DNA of 30,960 bases from Lysobacterales bacterium CG02_land_8_20_14_3_00_62_12 (GCA_002785585.1 PEUI01000413.1:836-31795); one strand, 5' to 3'. Positions 22,566 to 30,960 are shown, numbered from the stretch's first letter. Made by a program: numbers and translations. The notes: a model not told the origin generated them from the sequence alone.

Positions 22566-24854
22566 ATGTCCAACATCGAAGACCTGAAAGCCCAATCGCT
22601 GGAGTATCACCGCCAGAATCCACCGGGCAAAATTCGGTTACAGCCGACCAAATCGATGATGACGCAGAAGGATCTGGCGCTCGCCTACACCCCCGGCGTT
22701 GCCGCAGCCTGCGAAGAGATCGTGCGCGATCCGGAGACCGTATCGCTGTACACCGCCCGCGCCAATTTGGTGGCGGTGGTCAGCAATGGCACCGCGGTGC
22801 TCGGCCTCGGCGCGATTGGTCCGCTGGCGGCCAAGCCGGTGATGGAAGGCAAAGCCGTGCTGTTCCAGAAGTTTGCCGGCATCGATGTGTTCGACATCGA
22901 AATCAACGAGCTCGACCCGGACCGACTGGTCGAAGTGATCGCCGCGCTGGAGCCGACCTTCGGCGGCATCAACCTGGAAGACATCAAGGCGCCGGAGTGT
23001 TTTTATGTCGAAAAGAAATTGCGCGAGCGGCTGAAGATTCCGGTATTTCATGACGACCAGCACGGCACTTCGATCATCGTCGGCGCGGCGGTACTCAACG
23101 CCCTGCATGTGGTCGGCAAGAAAATCGACGAGATCAAATTGGCCGGCTCCGGTGTCGGCGCTGCCGGGGTGGCCTGTCTGGATATGTTGGTGGCGCTGGG
23201 CGTGCGGCCGGAGAACATCCTGGTGGCGGACGTCTTCGGGGTGGTCTATAGCGGCCGGGCCGAAGGCATGGATGTCGACAAGCAGCGCTACGCACGCGTT
23301 ACCGACAAACGCACGCTGGCCGAGATTGTGGTGGGTGCCGATGTGTTTCTGGGCGTGTCCGCTGGCGGCGTACTGAAACCGGAAATGGTCAAGACGATGG
23401 CGGCACAGCCGGTGATCCTGGCGTTGGCCAATCCGGTGTCCGAGATCACCCCGGAACTGGCCAAGGCGGCGCGTCCCGACTGCATCATCGCCACCGGGCG
23501 TTCGGATTATCCGAACCAGGTCAACAACGCACTCTGTTTCCCGTACATTTTTCGCGGCGCCCTCGATGTTGGTGCCACCACCATCAACGAAGCGATGAAG
23601 CTCGCCTGCGTCCACGCCATCGCCGGTCTGGCGCGGCGCGAAGCCTCGGATGTAACGGCGCTGGCCTATGGCGGCACCAGCGCAGCGTTCGGCCCGGAAT
23701 ATTTGATTCCGCAGCCATTCGATCCACGCTTGATCGTCGAATTGGCGCCGGCGGTGGCCCAGGCGGCGATGGACTCCGGCGTCGCCACCCGGCCGATTAC
23801 CGATATGGAGGCCTACCGCGAGAAATTGATGCAGTTCGTGTTTCGCACCGGTCAATTGATGAAGCCGGTGTTTGAACTTGCCCGCGCCGATCGCAAACGC
23901 GTGGTGTTTGCCGAGGGCGAAGAAGAAACCGTACTGCGCGCGGTGCAGACCATCGTCGATGACCGGCTGGCGCGGCCGATCCTGATCGGCCGGCCGGCGG
24001 TGATCGAGCGCCGGATCGAGAAAATGGGCCTGCGGATTCGCCCCGAAGTCGATTTTGAAATTACCAATCTGGATAACGATCCGCGCTTCAACGACTACTG
24101 GCAGCAGTACCACCAGCGCCTGCAGCGCAATGGCGTGACCCCGGCCGGCGCCAAAGCGGTGGTGCGGTCGCGGCCCACCGTGGTGGCGGCGTTGATGGTG
24201 GCGCGCGGTGAAGCCGATGCGATGATCTGCGGCGTGGTCGGTCGCTATCACAAGAAACTGCGACACATCATGGACGTGCTCGACCTGGATACCGGGGTGA
24301 CCGCGCCGTCGGCACTGACCGGCGTCGCCAACGACAAGGGTGTGTTCTTTTTTCTCGACACCCATGTCCAGGTCGATCCCAGCGCCGAGCAATTGGCCGA
24401 AGCGACGCTGCAAGCCAGCTACCGGCTGAAGCTATTTGGCATCACCCCGAAGATCGCGCTGCTGTCGCATTCCAACTTCGGTTCCCACGACACGCCGAGT
24501 GCCATCAAGATGCGACGGGTGCGGGAACTGGTGTTGGCGAAAGCGCCCAATTTGGAGATCGAAGGCGAGATGCACGCGGACGCCGCGCTCAACCAGGACG
24601 TGCGCGAAAAATTGTTCCCCAACTCGTTGCTGAGTGGCCACGCCAATTTATTTGTTTGCCCAAACATCGACGCCGCCAATATTGCCTACAACATCACCCG
24701 GCAAATGACCGAAGGCGTCGCTATTGGCCCGATTCTGATGGGCATGTCCCGATCGGCGCATATCCTGACGCCGGCGGCGACCGTGCGGCGGGTGGTCAAC
24801 ACCACCGCGATTGCAGCGGTGGAAGCGCAGTTTCGCACGCTGCAGGCGGGTTGA
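22566..24854 (+). CDS. maeB: NADP-dependent malic enzyme with phosphotransacetylase-like domain
   Basis: Oxidative decarboxylation of malate to pyruvate, supplying NADPH and pyruvate. From the ATG at 22566 the protein has 762 residues, like E. coli MaeB (759). The malic-enzyme half (about 1-430) shows YTPGVAAACEEI with Tyr41, MEGKAVLFQKFAGIDVFDIE with Lys96, NLEDIKAPECF with Glu138 and Asp139, FHDDQHGTS with Asp164, and the dinucleotide loop LAGSGVGAAGVA (192-203). The second half resembles phosphate acetyltransferase (VVFAEGEEETVLRAVQ, LLSHSNFGS, ANLFVCPNIDAANIAYN) and in MaeB enzymes is a regulatory, non-catalytic domain that responds to acetyl-CoA. It converges on folE. The Shine-Dalgarno is weak. 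Confidence 0.95.
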   Translation: MSNIEDLKAQSLEYHRQNPPGKIRLQPTKSMMTQKDLALAYTPGVAAACEEIVRDPETVSLYTARANLVAVVSNGTAVLGLGAIGPLAAKPVMEGKAVLFQKFAGIDVFDIEINELDPDRLVEVIAALEPTFGGINLEDIKAPECFYVEKKLRERLKIPVFHDDQHGTSIIVGAAVLNALHVVGKKIDEIKLAGSGVGAAGVACLDMLVALGVRPENILVADVFGVVYSGRAEGMDVDKQRYARVTDKRTLAEIVVGADVFLGVSAGGVLKPEMVKTMAAQPVILALANPVSEITPELAKAARPDCIIATGRSDYPNQVNNALCFPYIFRGALDVGATTINEAMKLACVHAIAGLARREASDVTALAYGGTSAAFGPEYLIPQPFDPRLIVELAPAVAQAAMDSGVATRPITDMEAYREKLMQFVFRTGQLMKPVFELARADRKRVVFAEGEEETVLRAVQTIVDDRLARPILIGRPAVIERRIEKMGLRIRPEVDFEITNLDNDPRFNDYWQQYHQRLQRNGVTPAGAKAVVRSRPTVVAALMVARGEADAMICGVVGRYHKKLRHIMDVLDLDTGVTAPSALTGVANDKGVFFFLDTHVQVDPSAEQLAEATLQASYRLKLFGITPKIALLSHSNFGSHDTPSAIKMRRVRELVLAKAPNLEIEGEMHADAALNQDVREKLFPNSLLSGHANLFVCPNIDAANIAYNITRQMTEGVAIGPILMGMSRSAHILTPAATVRRVVNTTAIAAVEAQFRTLQAG

Positions 24855-24895
24855 TCGGGTCGCGTTGCGGCGGGAGCCGCATTGCAGCGCGCCGC

Positions 24896-25486
24896 TCAGC
24901 GCGCGGCGATGTTGATGAATTTCAGAAATTCGTTACGCGTGCGGGCGTCTTCGCGAAAGCAGCCGAGCATCTTGCTGGTGATCATGCTGACCCTGGTTTT
25001 GTGGATGCCACGGGTGGTCATGCATTGGTGGCGGGCGTCGATGACGACGCCGACGCCACGCGGTTTGAGTACTTCTTCGATGCAGCCGGCGATTTCCGCG
25101 GTCAACTTTTCCTGCACCTGAAAACGCCGCGCAAAGGTTTCGACCACGCGCGCCAGCTTGCTGATGCCAACCACTTTGTTGGTCGGCAAATAGCCGACGT
25201 GGGCACGGCCGATGATCGGCGCCATGTGGTGCTCGCAGTGGGATTCGAATTCGATATCGCGCAGCACGATCATTTCGTCGTAGCCGGCCACTTCTTCGAA
25301 AGTGCGCCGCAAGTAGTCGCTCGGGTCGACGCCGTAGCCGCTGAACCAATCGCCGTAGGCAGCGACCACGCGCCGTGGCGTGTCCAGCAAGCCCTCGCGT
25401 TCCGGGTCATCGCCGGCCCAGCGCAATAGCGTGCGGATCGCCGCTTCGGCGGTGGCGCGGGGGACGCCGTTTCGATCATCGCTCAT
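24896..25486 (-). CDS. folE: GTP cyclohydrolase I (type IA)
   Basis: First enzyme of tetrahydrofolate synthesis: GTP to 7,8-dihydroneopterin triphosphate. The 196-residue protein has zinc ligands Cys84 and His87 in ESHCEHHMAP and Cys155 in RHQCMTTRGI, equal to E. coli Cys110, His113 and Cys181. Family blocks DTPRRVVAAY, GYLPTNKVVGISKLARVVETFARRFQVQE and FINIAAR are complete. It is convergent with maeB, with 41 bp between the stop codons and no clear terminator. The ribosome-binding site is weak, and a candidate -10 lies about 37 bases upstream. Confidence 0.96.
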   Translation of the reverse strand: MSDDRNGVPRATAEAAIRTLLRWAGDDPEREGLLDTPRRVVAAYGDWFSGYGVDPSDYLRRTFEEVAGYDEMIVLRDIEFESHCEHHMAPIIGRAHVGYLPTNKVVGISKLARVVETFARRFQVQEKLTAEIAGCIEEVLKPRGVGVVIDARHQCMTTRGIHKTRVSMITSKMLGCFREDARTRNEFLKFINIAAR

Positions 25487-25522
25487 GCCGGGTTCTCAAT
25501 TCATTCAGTGCGTTGGGGGCGA

Positions 25523-25528
25523 ACTATA
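25523..25528 (-). promoter_or_regulatory. Candidate -10 of the folE promoter
   Basis: On the minus strand TATAGT (5 of 6), followed by TCGCC. It predicts a leader of about 30 bases. No good -35 is found at 16-18 bp. The same 11-base word TATAGTTCGCC recurs at the Oar-like receptor promoter (28671). Confidence 0.4.
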
Positions 25529-25633
25529 GAACCTCGCCGGCTGGCCTTGCCACAGGTTGGGCTTAAGCGTAGCGATGCCCAACAAAAATCAAGTCGAAGC
25601 GTGGTGTGGGAGGATCGCGCCCCGGTGGGCTTT

Positions 25634-25683
25634 GTTGGGGTGACCGGCTCCGCCGTTAAAAATCGCTTGCGCTCACCGCCAAC
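25634..25683. repeat. Intergenic inverted repeat after the SNF2 helicase gene
   Basis: GTTGGGGTGA (25634-25643) pairs with TCACCGCCAAC (25673-25683) with one bulged base, around a 29-nt loop containing GTTAAAAATCGC. The right arm touches the helicase stop codon. It lacks a clean terminator T-run and resembles a dispersed intergenic repeat. The rest of the gap to folE (25529-25633) holds nothing I recognise. Confidence 0.45.
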
Positions 25684-28230
25684 CTATGCATCGAACAGGG
25701 CGGCAATGTCTTCTGGCGTGATCGCCAGATTCTCGGTACTGGCCTCGTCCAGTAAGGCGTTGGCGAGTGCTGCCTTGCGCGCCTGCAAGGCCTGGATTTT
25801 TTCTTCGATGGTGCCGGTGCAGATCAGTCGATAAACAAACACCGGCTTGTCCTGCCCGATGCGGTGGGCGCGGTCGGTGGCTTGCGCCTCGACCGCCGGG
25901 TTCCACCACGGGTCGTAGTGGATGACGGTATCGGCTGCGGTCAAGTTCAGGCCGACACCACCCGCCCGCAGGCTGATCAGAAACACCGGCACCTCGCCGT
26001 TCTGAAATCGCTGCACCGGCTCTTCGCGGTCCCGGCTGGCACCATCGAGGCGGGCGAAGCAGATTTGGCGCTCGCGCAGTTCCGGCTCGATCAGGTCGAG
26101 CATGCGGGTGAACTGGGAAAACACCAACACCCGGCGACCGGCGCTGACCAGTTCATCGAGCATTTCGGTGAGCCGCGACAATTTGCTGGATTCATCGATG
26201 TTGCGCGCGCTGTCGAGATCGAGCAGACGTGGATCGCAGCACACTTGCCGCAGCTTGAGCAGGGCATCGAGCACAATGATGCCGCTGCGACCGATACCGC
26301 GTTCCTGGATCGCCGCCTGGATGCGCTGGTGCTGATTGAGCCGCAGGCTTTCGTAAAGATCCCGTTGTCCGCCGCTGATTTCGATTGCTTCGATGATCTC
26401 GGATTTCGGCGGCAGATCGGCGGCGACCTGTTCCTTGGTCCGGCGCAGCAGGAACGGTTGGACGCGGCGATTGAGGCGAAGTTGGCATTCCTGATCGCCG
26501 TGCTTTTCGATCGGCGTGCGAAACAATCGAGCGAAACTTTTCTCATCGCCGAGTAGCCCGGGGGTGGCGAAGTCAAACAACGACCACAATTCGCCGAGGT
26601 GATTCTCCATCGGTGTTCCGGTCAGACACAGGCGCTGGCGGGCGTTCAAGGTGCGGGCGACGGTGGCGGCCAGGGATTTCGGGTTCTTGATTGCTTGCGC
26701 TTCATCGAGCGCGACCACGCCATAGGCCTGCGCCGCATGCAGTTCACGATCCCGCACCAGCAGCGTGTAACTGGTCAGAATCAGATCGAACTCGCGCAGA
26801 TTTTCAAAATCCCGCGCCCGCTGCGCACCGTGCAGAGTCAACACCCGCAGCGTCGGCGCGAACCTTTCCGCCTCGCGGCGCCAGTTCGGCAGCACGCTGG
26901 TGGCGGTGATCACCAAGGCCGGCGCCACGGTGGCGTCGATGGCCTTCAAGCTGCATAAGTGCGCCAGCAATTGGATGGTTTTGCCGAGGCCCATGTCGTC
27001 GGCCAGGATGCCGCCAAGCTCGTAATAGTGCAGCGCATTCAACCAGCCCAGCCCGTGTTGTTGATAGGGCCTGAGTTCGGCGCTGAAGGTATCCGGCAGC
27101 ACGGGCGTTTGTGGCGGCGCCAGGCAGCGAAAGCGTTCGGCGATCGCGTGCAGGCGTTCCATGCCAATCAGGCGTTGACTGTGCGCGATCTGATCGAGCA
27201 ATTGCAGGGCGGCGGCGCGGGCCCGTGGCAGTCGCAAGCGGCCATCGCTGCCGAGCTCGGTCTCCATCGCCAGCTCCAGCACCGGCGCCAACAGCGCGCG
27301 CACGCGCCGCACCGGCAGTGCCACCCGCCGCAGTTCATCGAGCGGTGCAAACCATACGGTCTGGTCGGTCTCTTGCGGCAACGGCTTGAGCGGAAACGTC
27401 GGCGATTCGAGCGCCCGCAACAGAATCGGCAACAGGCTGACGCGCTCGCCATCGACCTCGACGCCCAGATCGAAATCAAACCAGGGATTGCCGGCGGTCT
27501 CATCGATGTTGGTGTAGAAAGTGTTGCCGGAGCTGGCCAGACGCACCGGAAAATCTTCGGCCGTGCGCAGGCGAAAACCGAACTCCAGCAGCAGTTCCGC
27601 AAAATGCAGAAACAGGCTGATCTGGTCACTGGCCTGCCAGGTATCGAACACCCAGTCGTCGTCGCGTAGCTCGGCGGCATCGACGGTGCTGTAGCGGGCA
27701 CTGCGAATCGGCGTCAGGCCGATCTTGCGCAAGCGCGAGACCGCCTGCCGCTCGAACTCCAGATCCGGGCCGCTATCGGCACCGAGCGCGGCATAATCGA
27801 AACTGAGTCGCAAGGCGCATAATTTTTCATGCAGATCGCGGCGGCGCACGCGCAGTTCCACTTCGGCCTGTGGTCGCGGCCGCGGGCCGGCATCCAGATC
27901 GCTGCGCTCGCGACGTTCGCGGGCCGACTCATTGCGACCGGCAACCGCCAACAAGGCGGCCGCGTGCTTGCACCATTCCATCACCGCGCAGGTGCAGTGG
28001 GTTTCGACGGTGCCAGTCTTGCCGCCGCGGCTGACCACTTCCACCATCCACGGTTCGTCGCGCGCGCTTTCTACCGAGCCGTGCAAGGCAATCTGTTGCG
28101 GGTTTTCCTGCAACGACCACTCCAACACGCCATCGCGCGCCGCCAGTTCGCGACCGGCGCTGAGCACATTCGCCTGAAAATAGCGATCAAGCTCATCGAG
28201 CGATAGCGGAAAACTGGAACGAGCCGGCAT
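25684..28230 (-). CDS. SWIM zinc-finger SNF2-family DNA helicase/translocase
   Basis: About 848 residues from the ATG at 28230 (AAGG at 6-base spacing). A SWIM zinc finger lies near the N-terminus: HCTCAVMEWCKHAAALL with Cys79, Cys81, Cys87 and His89. The bacterial SNF2 core follows: motif I DDMGLGKTIQLLAHL (about 410), motif II VVALDEAQAIKNP (about 506), motif III LTGTPMENHLGELWSLFDF, and motifs V-VI GGVGLNLTAADTVIHYDPWWNPAVEAQATDRAHRIGQ near the end. These are double-stranded DNA translocases, and the in-vivo role of bacterial versions is mostly unknown. It resembles the HepA/RapA-like superfamily group but not RapA itself, which lacks SWIM. It is probably monocistronic. Confidence 0.92.
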   Translation of the reverse strand: MPARSSFPLSLDELDRYFQANVLSAGRELAARDGVLEWSLQENPQQIALHGSVESARDEPWMVEVVSRGGKTGTVETHCTCAVMEWCKHAAALLAVAGRNESARERRERSDLDAGPRPRPQAEVELRVRRRDLHEKLCALRLSFDYAALGADSGPDLEFERQAVSRLRKIGLTPIRSARYSTVDAAELRDDDWVFDTWQASDQISLFLHFAELLLEFGFRLRTAEDFPVRLASSGNTFYTNIDETAGNPWFDFDLGVEVDGERVSLLPILLRALESPTFPLKPLPQETDQTVWFAPLDELRRVALPVRRVRALLAPVLELAMETELGSDGRLRLPRARAAALQLLDQIAHSQRLIGMERLHAIAERFRCLAPPQTPVLPDTFSAELRPYQQHGLGWLNALHYYELGGILADDMGLGKTIQLLAHLCSLKAIDATVAPALVITATSVLPNWRREAERFAPTLRVLTLHGAQRARDFENLREFDLILTSYTLLVRDRELHAAQAYGVVALDEAQAIKNPKSLAATVARTLNARQRLCLTGTPMENHLGELWSLFDFATPGLLGDEKSFARLFRTPIEKHGDQECQLRLNRRVQPFLLRRTKEQVAADLPPKSEIIEAIEISGGQRDLYESLRLNQHQRIQAAIQERGIGRSGIIVLDALLKLRQVCCDPRLLDLDSARNIDESSKLSRLTEMLDELVSAGRRVLVFSQFTRMLDLIEPELRERQICFARLDGASRDREEPVQRFQNGEVPVFLISLRAGGVGLNLTAADTVIHYDPWWNPAVEAQATDRAHRIGQDKPVFVYRLICTGTIEEKIQALQARKAALANALLDEASTENLAITPEDIAALFDA

Positions 28231-28259
28231 GCGCTGCCTTCGAAACGGTGAAGCCGCCC

Positions 28260-28288
28260 AGCTTACGCACTCGACCCGGGCTTGTCGA
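28260..28288 (-). promoter_or_regulatory. Candidate sigma-70 promoter of the SNF2 helicase gene
   Basis: On the minus strand TCGACA (5 of 6 to TTGACA), a 17-bp spacer, then TAAGCT (3 of 6). It predicts a start about 23 bases before the ATG at 28230. Confidence 0.4.
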
Positions 28289-28317
28289 AGGGGAGACGCT
28301 CGCCGGGTAGCGCCGCA

Positions 28318-28391
28318 CTCCAAAGTGACCGCACGCCGAACTAGCAGCGCTCAAATTTGGAGTACGGGAGCTTGCTCCCGCTTTGCGCTCC
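28318..28391. repeat. Compound palindromic intergenic element
   Basis: CTCCAAA (28318-28324) is inverted at TTTGGAG (28356-28362). Inside the right part a stable hairpin CGGGAG-CTTG-CTCCCG (28365-28380) is flanked by GGAG (28359-28362) and CTCC (28388-28391). A further imperfect inverted repeat follows (GACGGGGTGGTG with CACCCCACCGTC, about 28392-28427). No T-run follows, so it is not a terminator. It lies in the 527-bp gap between the divergent helicase and receptor genes. Confidence 0.5.
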
Positions 28392-28581
28392 GACGGGGTG
28401 GTGATTACCGCGAGCACCCCACCGTCAGCCATCCATGGCGAACGCTCTTGAGCACCAAGCCAGGCAGTCAGCCTGGCCGCTGACCGCCGCGCCACCTGCA
28501 CCATCCAAGGTAAGCCCCCGCAGCCCAGCTACCCCGTGCGCGGCCGCGTGGACAAGCCGATGGCCACAACATCCCGGCTGG

Positions 28582-28609
28582 ACCCAAAGGGGACATTTCT
28601 GCTTTGGGT
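28582..28609. repeat. Inverted repeat with AAAGGGGACATTTCT core
   Basis: ACCCAAAG (28582-28589) pairs perfectly with CTTTGGGT (28602-28609) around a 12-nt loop. The core word resembles sequences I associate with ends of small mobile elements in proteobacteria; this is from memory and untested. Confidence 0.4.
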
Positions 28610-28648
28610 TGACATGGCAAATGACCTCTGACGACGTGCCCCGGCGAT

Positions 28649-28676
28649 TTGTTTAAATTTCGTTTAGTTGTATAGT
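28649..28676 (+). promoter_or_regulatory. Candidate promoter of the Oar-like receptor gene
   Basis: TTGTTT (3 of 6), 16 bp, TATAGT (5 of 6), in the most AT-rich part of the gap. It predicts a start near 28683 and a leader of about 75 bases that carries two stem-loops. Confidence 0.5.
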
Positions 28677-28683
28677 TCGCCGG

Positions 28684-28722
28684 TCATGGTTCGAACCGTG
28701 ATCCTGGCCACACAAGTGGCCA
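28684..28722 (+). other. Two stem-loops in the receptor leader
   Basis: TCATGGTTCGAACCGTGA (28684-28701) is an 18-base palindrome with one pair that becomes a G-U wobble in RNA. Next, TGGCCAC-ACAA-GTGGCCA (28705-28722) is a perfect 7-bp hairpin. Both lie between the predicted transcription start and the ribosome-binding site. They could be an operator in DNA, a 5'-stabilising structure, or a regulatory leader. Confidence 0.5.
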
Positions 28723-28757
28723 AGTCGACTTTCATTATCATCCTGGGGGTAGCACCG

Positions 28758-30960
28758 ATGAACTCTCGATTTGCTGTCCGCTCCGTCACGGGGCGGGTTT
28801 CGGATACCAGTCCGGCAAAGCACCGGAATAAACTGGCACTCGCCATTTCCACCCTGCTGGCGGCCAGTGTGCCGATGGCGCTACTGACCACCGCTGGCGT
28901 TGCATTGCTGGCACCACAACAGGTACGGGCGCAGGACGCGACCTCCGGCGAAATTTTCGGCCACGTCAGCGATGACAGCGGCAACCCGGTTGCCGGCATC
29001 GACGTGGTACTGACCGAGGCCAGCCGTGGCTTCCGCGCCACCTCCACCACCGGCAGCGACGGCGTGTTCCGTTTTGCCCGTTTGGCCAATGGCGATTACG
29101 TGGCCACGGTCGGCGATGCGACGCGCGTGGTGCGCGTGTCGGCCGGTACCGTGCAGACCTTGGGCTTCACCATAACTGGCGACGCAAATGCTAAGACCTT
29201 GGAGCAGGTCGTGGTCGTCGGTCAAGCCGCCACCTCGACTTCCAAAGATTATTACAGTCAGGAATCGGGCATCAATATCGATATCGATCAGGTGTACTCG
29301 CGGGTGCCGTTGTCCCGCAATATCACTGACGCTGCCTTGTTGGCACCTGGCACCAGCCGGGGCGATACCGCGTTCGGCAACCTGCCTTCGTTCGCTGGAT
29401 CGTCGGTCGCGGAAAATGTATACCTGATCAACGGCTACAACGCCACCGACCCGCGCCGCTTCCTGAACTTGATGAACGACATCCCGTTCGAGTTTTTCCA
29501 GCAGGTTGATGTCAAGACCGGCGGCTTCCAAGCGGAGTACGGACGTGCTACCGGTGGTATCACGAGCGTGGTTACGCGCAGCGGCAGCAACGATTTGGAA
29601 CTGGGTTCCGCCATTTACTACACGCCCGACAACATGCGCGCGCACCGGCCAGACACAACAGACATTTTCCGCTCTGACGACAAGGTGGATATCGTCGAAA
29701 CCAACGTCTGGGCCAGTGGTGCGCTGATCAAGGATCGTCTCTTTTTCTATGGCTTGGTCAACTTCCGTTCTGAGGATTTCACCGACTTCAGCAACACGAC
29801 CGTTGATGACGTCAAGGATGGCGACCCGTTCTGGGGCTTCAACATCGATGGCGTGTTGTACGACAGCGACGATTGGGGACGTCATTCGTTCACCTGGACC
29901 CACATCGACGATTCGCACAGCACCAGAGATATGGCGTCGAATTTTGATCGCGATGCCCGTGTGGTCGGTAGCGCCCGCGGCGTGATCACGCAGAACCTCG
30001 GCGGCAACACCGACATCATCAAGTACACCGGTGTGATCCGCGACTGGTTGACGGTTACCGGCCTGTACGGCAAGAGCAATGCGCGAGTCGATGAAACCTC
30101 AGACAAGGACGCCAACCCAGTCATCATCGATTTTCGTAGTGGCAGTCGGCAGGATCTCGGCGATTGGGCCAACTTTACTGTGACGCCGGAAAACAACGAC
30201 CAGCGCGAAGAGTACCGCTTCGACGCGGACATCTATCTCGACGATTTCTTCGGCGACCACAAGTTCCGGCTCGGTTTCGAGCACGAAAACCTGGGCTCGA
30301 CAGAGTCATCGAGCAACTCGGGTGGGGTCTACTACGCCTATTTTACTGGCGGCATTCCCTCGCGTTTCGACCCGACCGGTTCCACGGCTGCGCAGGACGT
30401 GGTACGTGTCCGTACCCGCACCACCGGCGGATCGTTCACCACCGAGCACGAAGCCCTGTATCTGGAAGATCGCTGGACGGTCAATGATCGGTTGACCCTG
30501 AACCTGGGTGTACGGACCGAAGACTCGGTCAACAATGCCATTGATGGGTCGCCGTTTGTTACGCTCAACAACCAGTTCGACTTCCGCAATGGCTTCACCT
30601 TCGACACCTTCGGCGACGGCACCAGCCGGGTGTACGGCTTCTATGGCCGTACCCATCTCGGTGTGGCGAACAATTCCAACGTGCGTTTGGCCGGATCCGA
30701 GATATTCCTGCACGACTGGTTCTTGCTGGATGGGCTCAACGCCGATGACACGCCAATTATTGGGCAGTTCTTCGGTCAGGACCAGGTATCGCCGTTGGGC
30801 ATCCAGGACCCGCGCACTTTGGTCAGCCAAAACCTGAAGGGACAGAGTCAGGATGAATACATCCTCGGCTTTGAGAAGACCATCGATCTATGGACATTCG
30901 GCATCAAGGGCATTCACCGCAAGCTGCGTGCAGGTATCGAGGACGGCGCGATCGATCGCG
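28758..30960 (+). CDS. Oar-like TonB-dependent receptor with carboxypeptidase-regulatory-like domain, 5' part
   Basis: The reading frame runs from the ATG at 28758 (GGGGG about 8 bases upstream) through the right edge, giving at least 734 residues. A long signal peptide with an extended n-region ends at about QQVRAQ. A carboxypeptidase-regulatory-like beta-sandwich domain follows (GEIFGHVSDDSGNPVAGIDVVL, then GVFRFARLANGDY). The TonB box is LEQVVVVGQ. The plug includes NITDAALLAPGTSRGDT, ENVYLINGYNATDPRRF and VKTGGFQAEYGRATGGITSVVTR, typical of Oar/OmpA-like TonB proteins. The barrel is incomplete here. Oar proteins in Myxococcus and others move or secrete proteins or take up peptides; the ligand of this one is unknown. 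Confidence 0.93.
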   Translation, partial: MNSRFAVRSVTGRVSDTSPAKHRNKLALAISTLLAASVPMALLTTAGVALLAPQQVRAQDATSGEIFGHVSDDSGNPVAGIDVVLTEASRGFRATSTTGSDGVFRFARLANGDYVATVGDATRVVRVSAGTVQTLGFTITGDANAKTLEQVVVVGQAATSTSKDYYSQESGINIDIDQVYSRVPLSRNITDAALLAPGTSRGDTAFGNLPSFAGSSVAENVYLINGYNATDPRRFLNLMNDIPFEFFQQVDVKTGGFQAEYGRATGGITSVVTRSGSNDLELGSAIYYTPDNMRAHRPDTTDIFRSDDKVDIVETNVWASGALIKDRLFFYGLVNFRSEDFTDFSNTTVDDVKDGDPFWGFNIDGVLYDSDDWGRHSFTWTHIDDSHSTRDMASNFDRDARVVGSARGVITQNLGGNTDIIKYTGVIRDWLTVTGLYGKSNARVDETSDKDANPVIIDFRSGSRQDLGDWANFTVTPENNDQREEYRFDADIYLDDFFGDHKFRLGFEHENLGSTESSSNSGGVYYAYFTGGIPSRFDPTGSTAAQDVVRVRTRTTGGSFTTEHEALYLEDRWTVNDRLTLNLGVRTEDSVNNAIDGSPFVTLNNQFDFRNGFTFDTFGDGTSRVYGFYGRTHLGVANNSNVRLAGSEIFLHDWFLLDGLNADDTPIIGQFFGQDQVSPLGIQDPRTLVSQNLKGQSQDEYILGFEKTIDLWTFGIKGIHRKLRAGIEDGAIDR

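Noticed and set aside
22638..24413. 591-codon open frame opposite maeB
   Set aside because: It is antisense to a complete malic enzyme with all motifs, has no family resemblance, and is rich in His, Arg and Gln, as expected from a GC-rich codon mirror.
28881..29918. 345-codon minus-strand frame inside the Oar-like receptor
   Set aside because: The plus-strand frame continues through the edge with signal peptide, TonB box and plug motifs; the minus frame has none.

Overview
The window is about 31 kb of GC-rich bacterial chromosome built around a replication-origin gene block. On the minus strand it reads dnaA, an oriC-like gap, dnaN, recF, gyrB. Several things point to a gammaproteobacterium, most likely of the Xanthomonadales (Lysobacterales) type: the GyrB insert region and E. 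coli-matching active-site numbering, two TonB-dependent receptors (one Oar-like), TPR-sulfotransferases, and GTAG-headed REP elements of the kind described in Stenotrophomonas. The assignment is inferred from gene content; no species is claimed.

Layout. Positions 1-352 (minus) hold the 5' part of a PuuE-type allantoinase. Positions 424-6849 (minus) hold gyrB, recF, dnaN and dnaA. recF carries two near-perfect parS (ParB-binding) sequences inside its coding region. The dnaN-recF gap has a rho-independent terminator. The dnaA-dnaN gap (5248-5505) has DnaA boxes and an AT-rich stretch. Upstream of dnaA, where many gammaproteobacteria have rpmH/rnpA, there is an adenine deaminase gene (7034-8077) behind a TPR-sulfotransferase and a SAM methyltransferase.

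Positions 10716-14864 (plus) form a divergent group: a small periplasmic protein, a TPR protein with a C-terminal 2OG-Fe(II) oxygenase domain, and a second TPR-sulfotransferase. This group faces a large TonB-dependent receptor (15108-17987, minus) across a REPIN-like inverted pair and a strong terminator. Together the methyltransferase, oxygenase, two sulfotransferases and receptor look like a modification-plus-outer-membrane locus of unknown substrate. It is the best candidate here for an undescribed system.

Positions 18143-28230 hold a GAF-GAF-GGDEF-EAL cyclic-di-GMP protein (possibly leaderless), a threonine aldolase, a compact REPIN between divergent genes, a MaeB-type malic enzyme, GTP cyclohydrolase I and a SWIM/SNF2 helicase. 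A repeat-rich gap (28231-28757) leads to an Oar-like TonB receptor that runs off the right edge and has two stem-loops in its leader. No tRNA, rRNA, CRISPR array or transposase gene was recognised.
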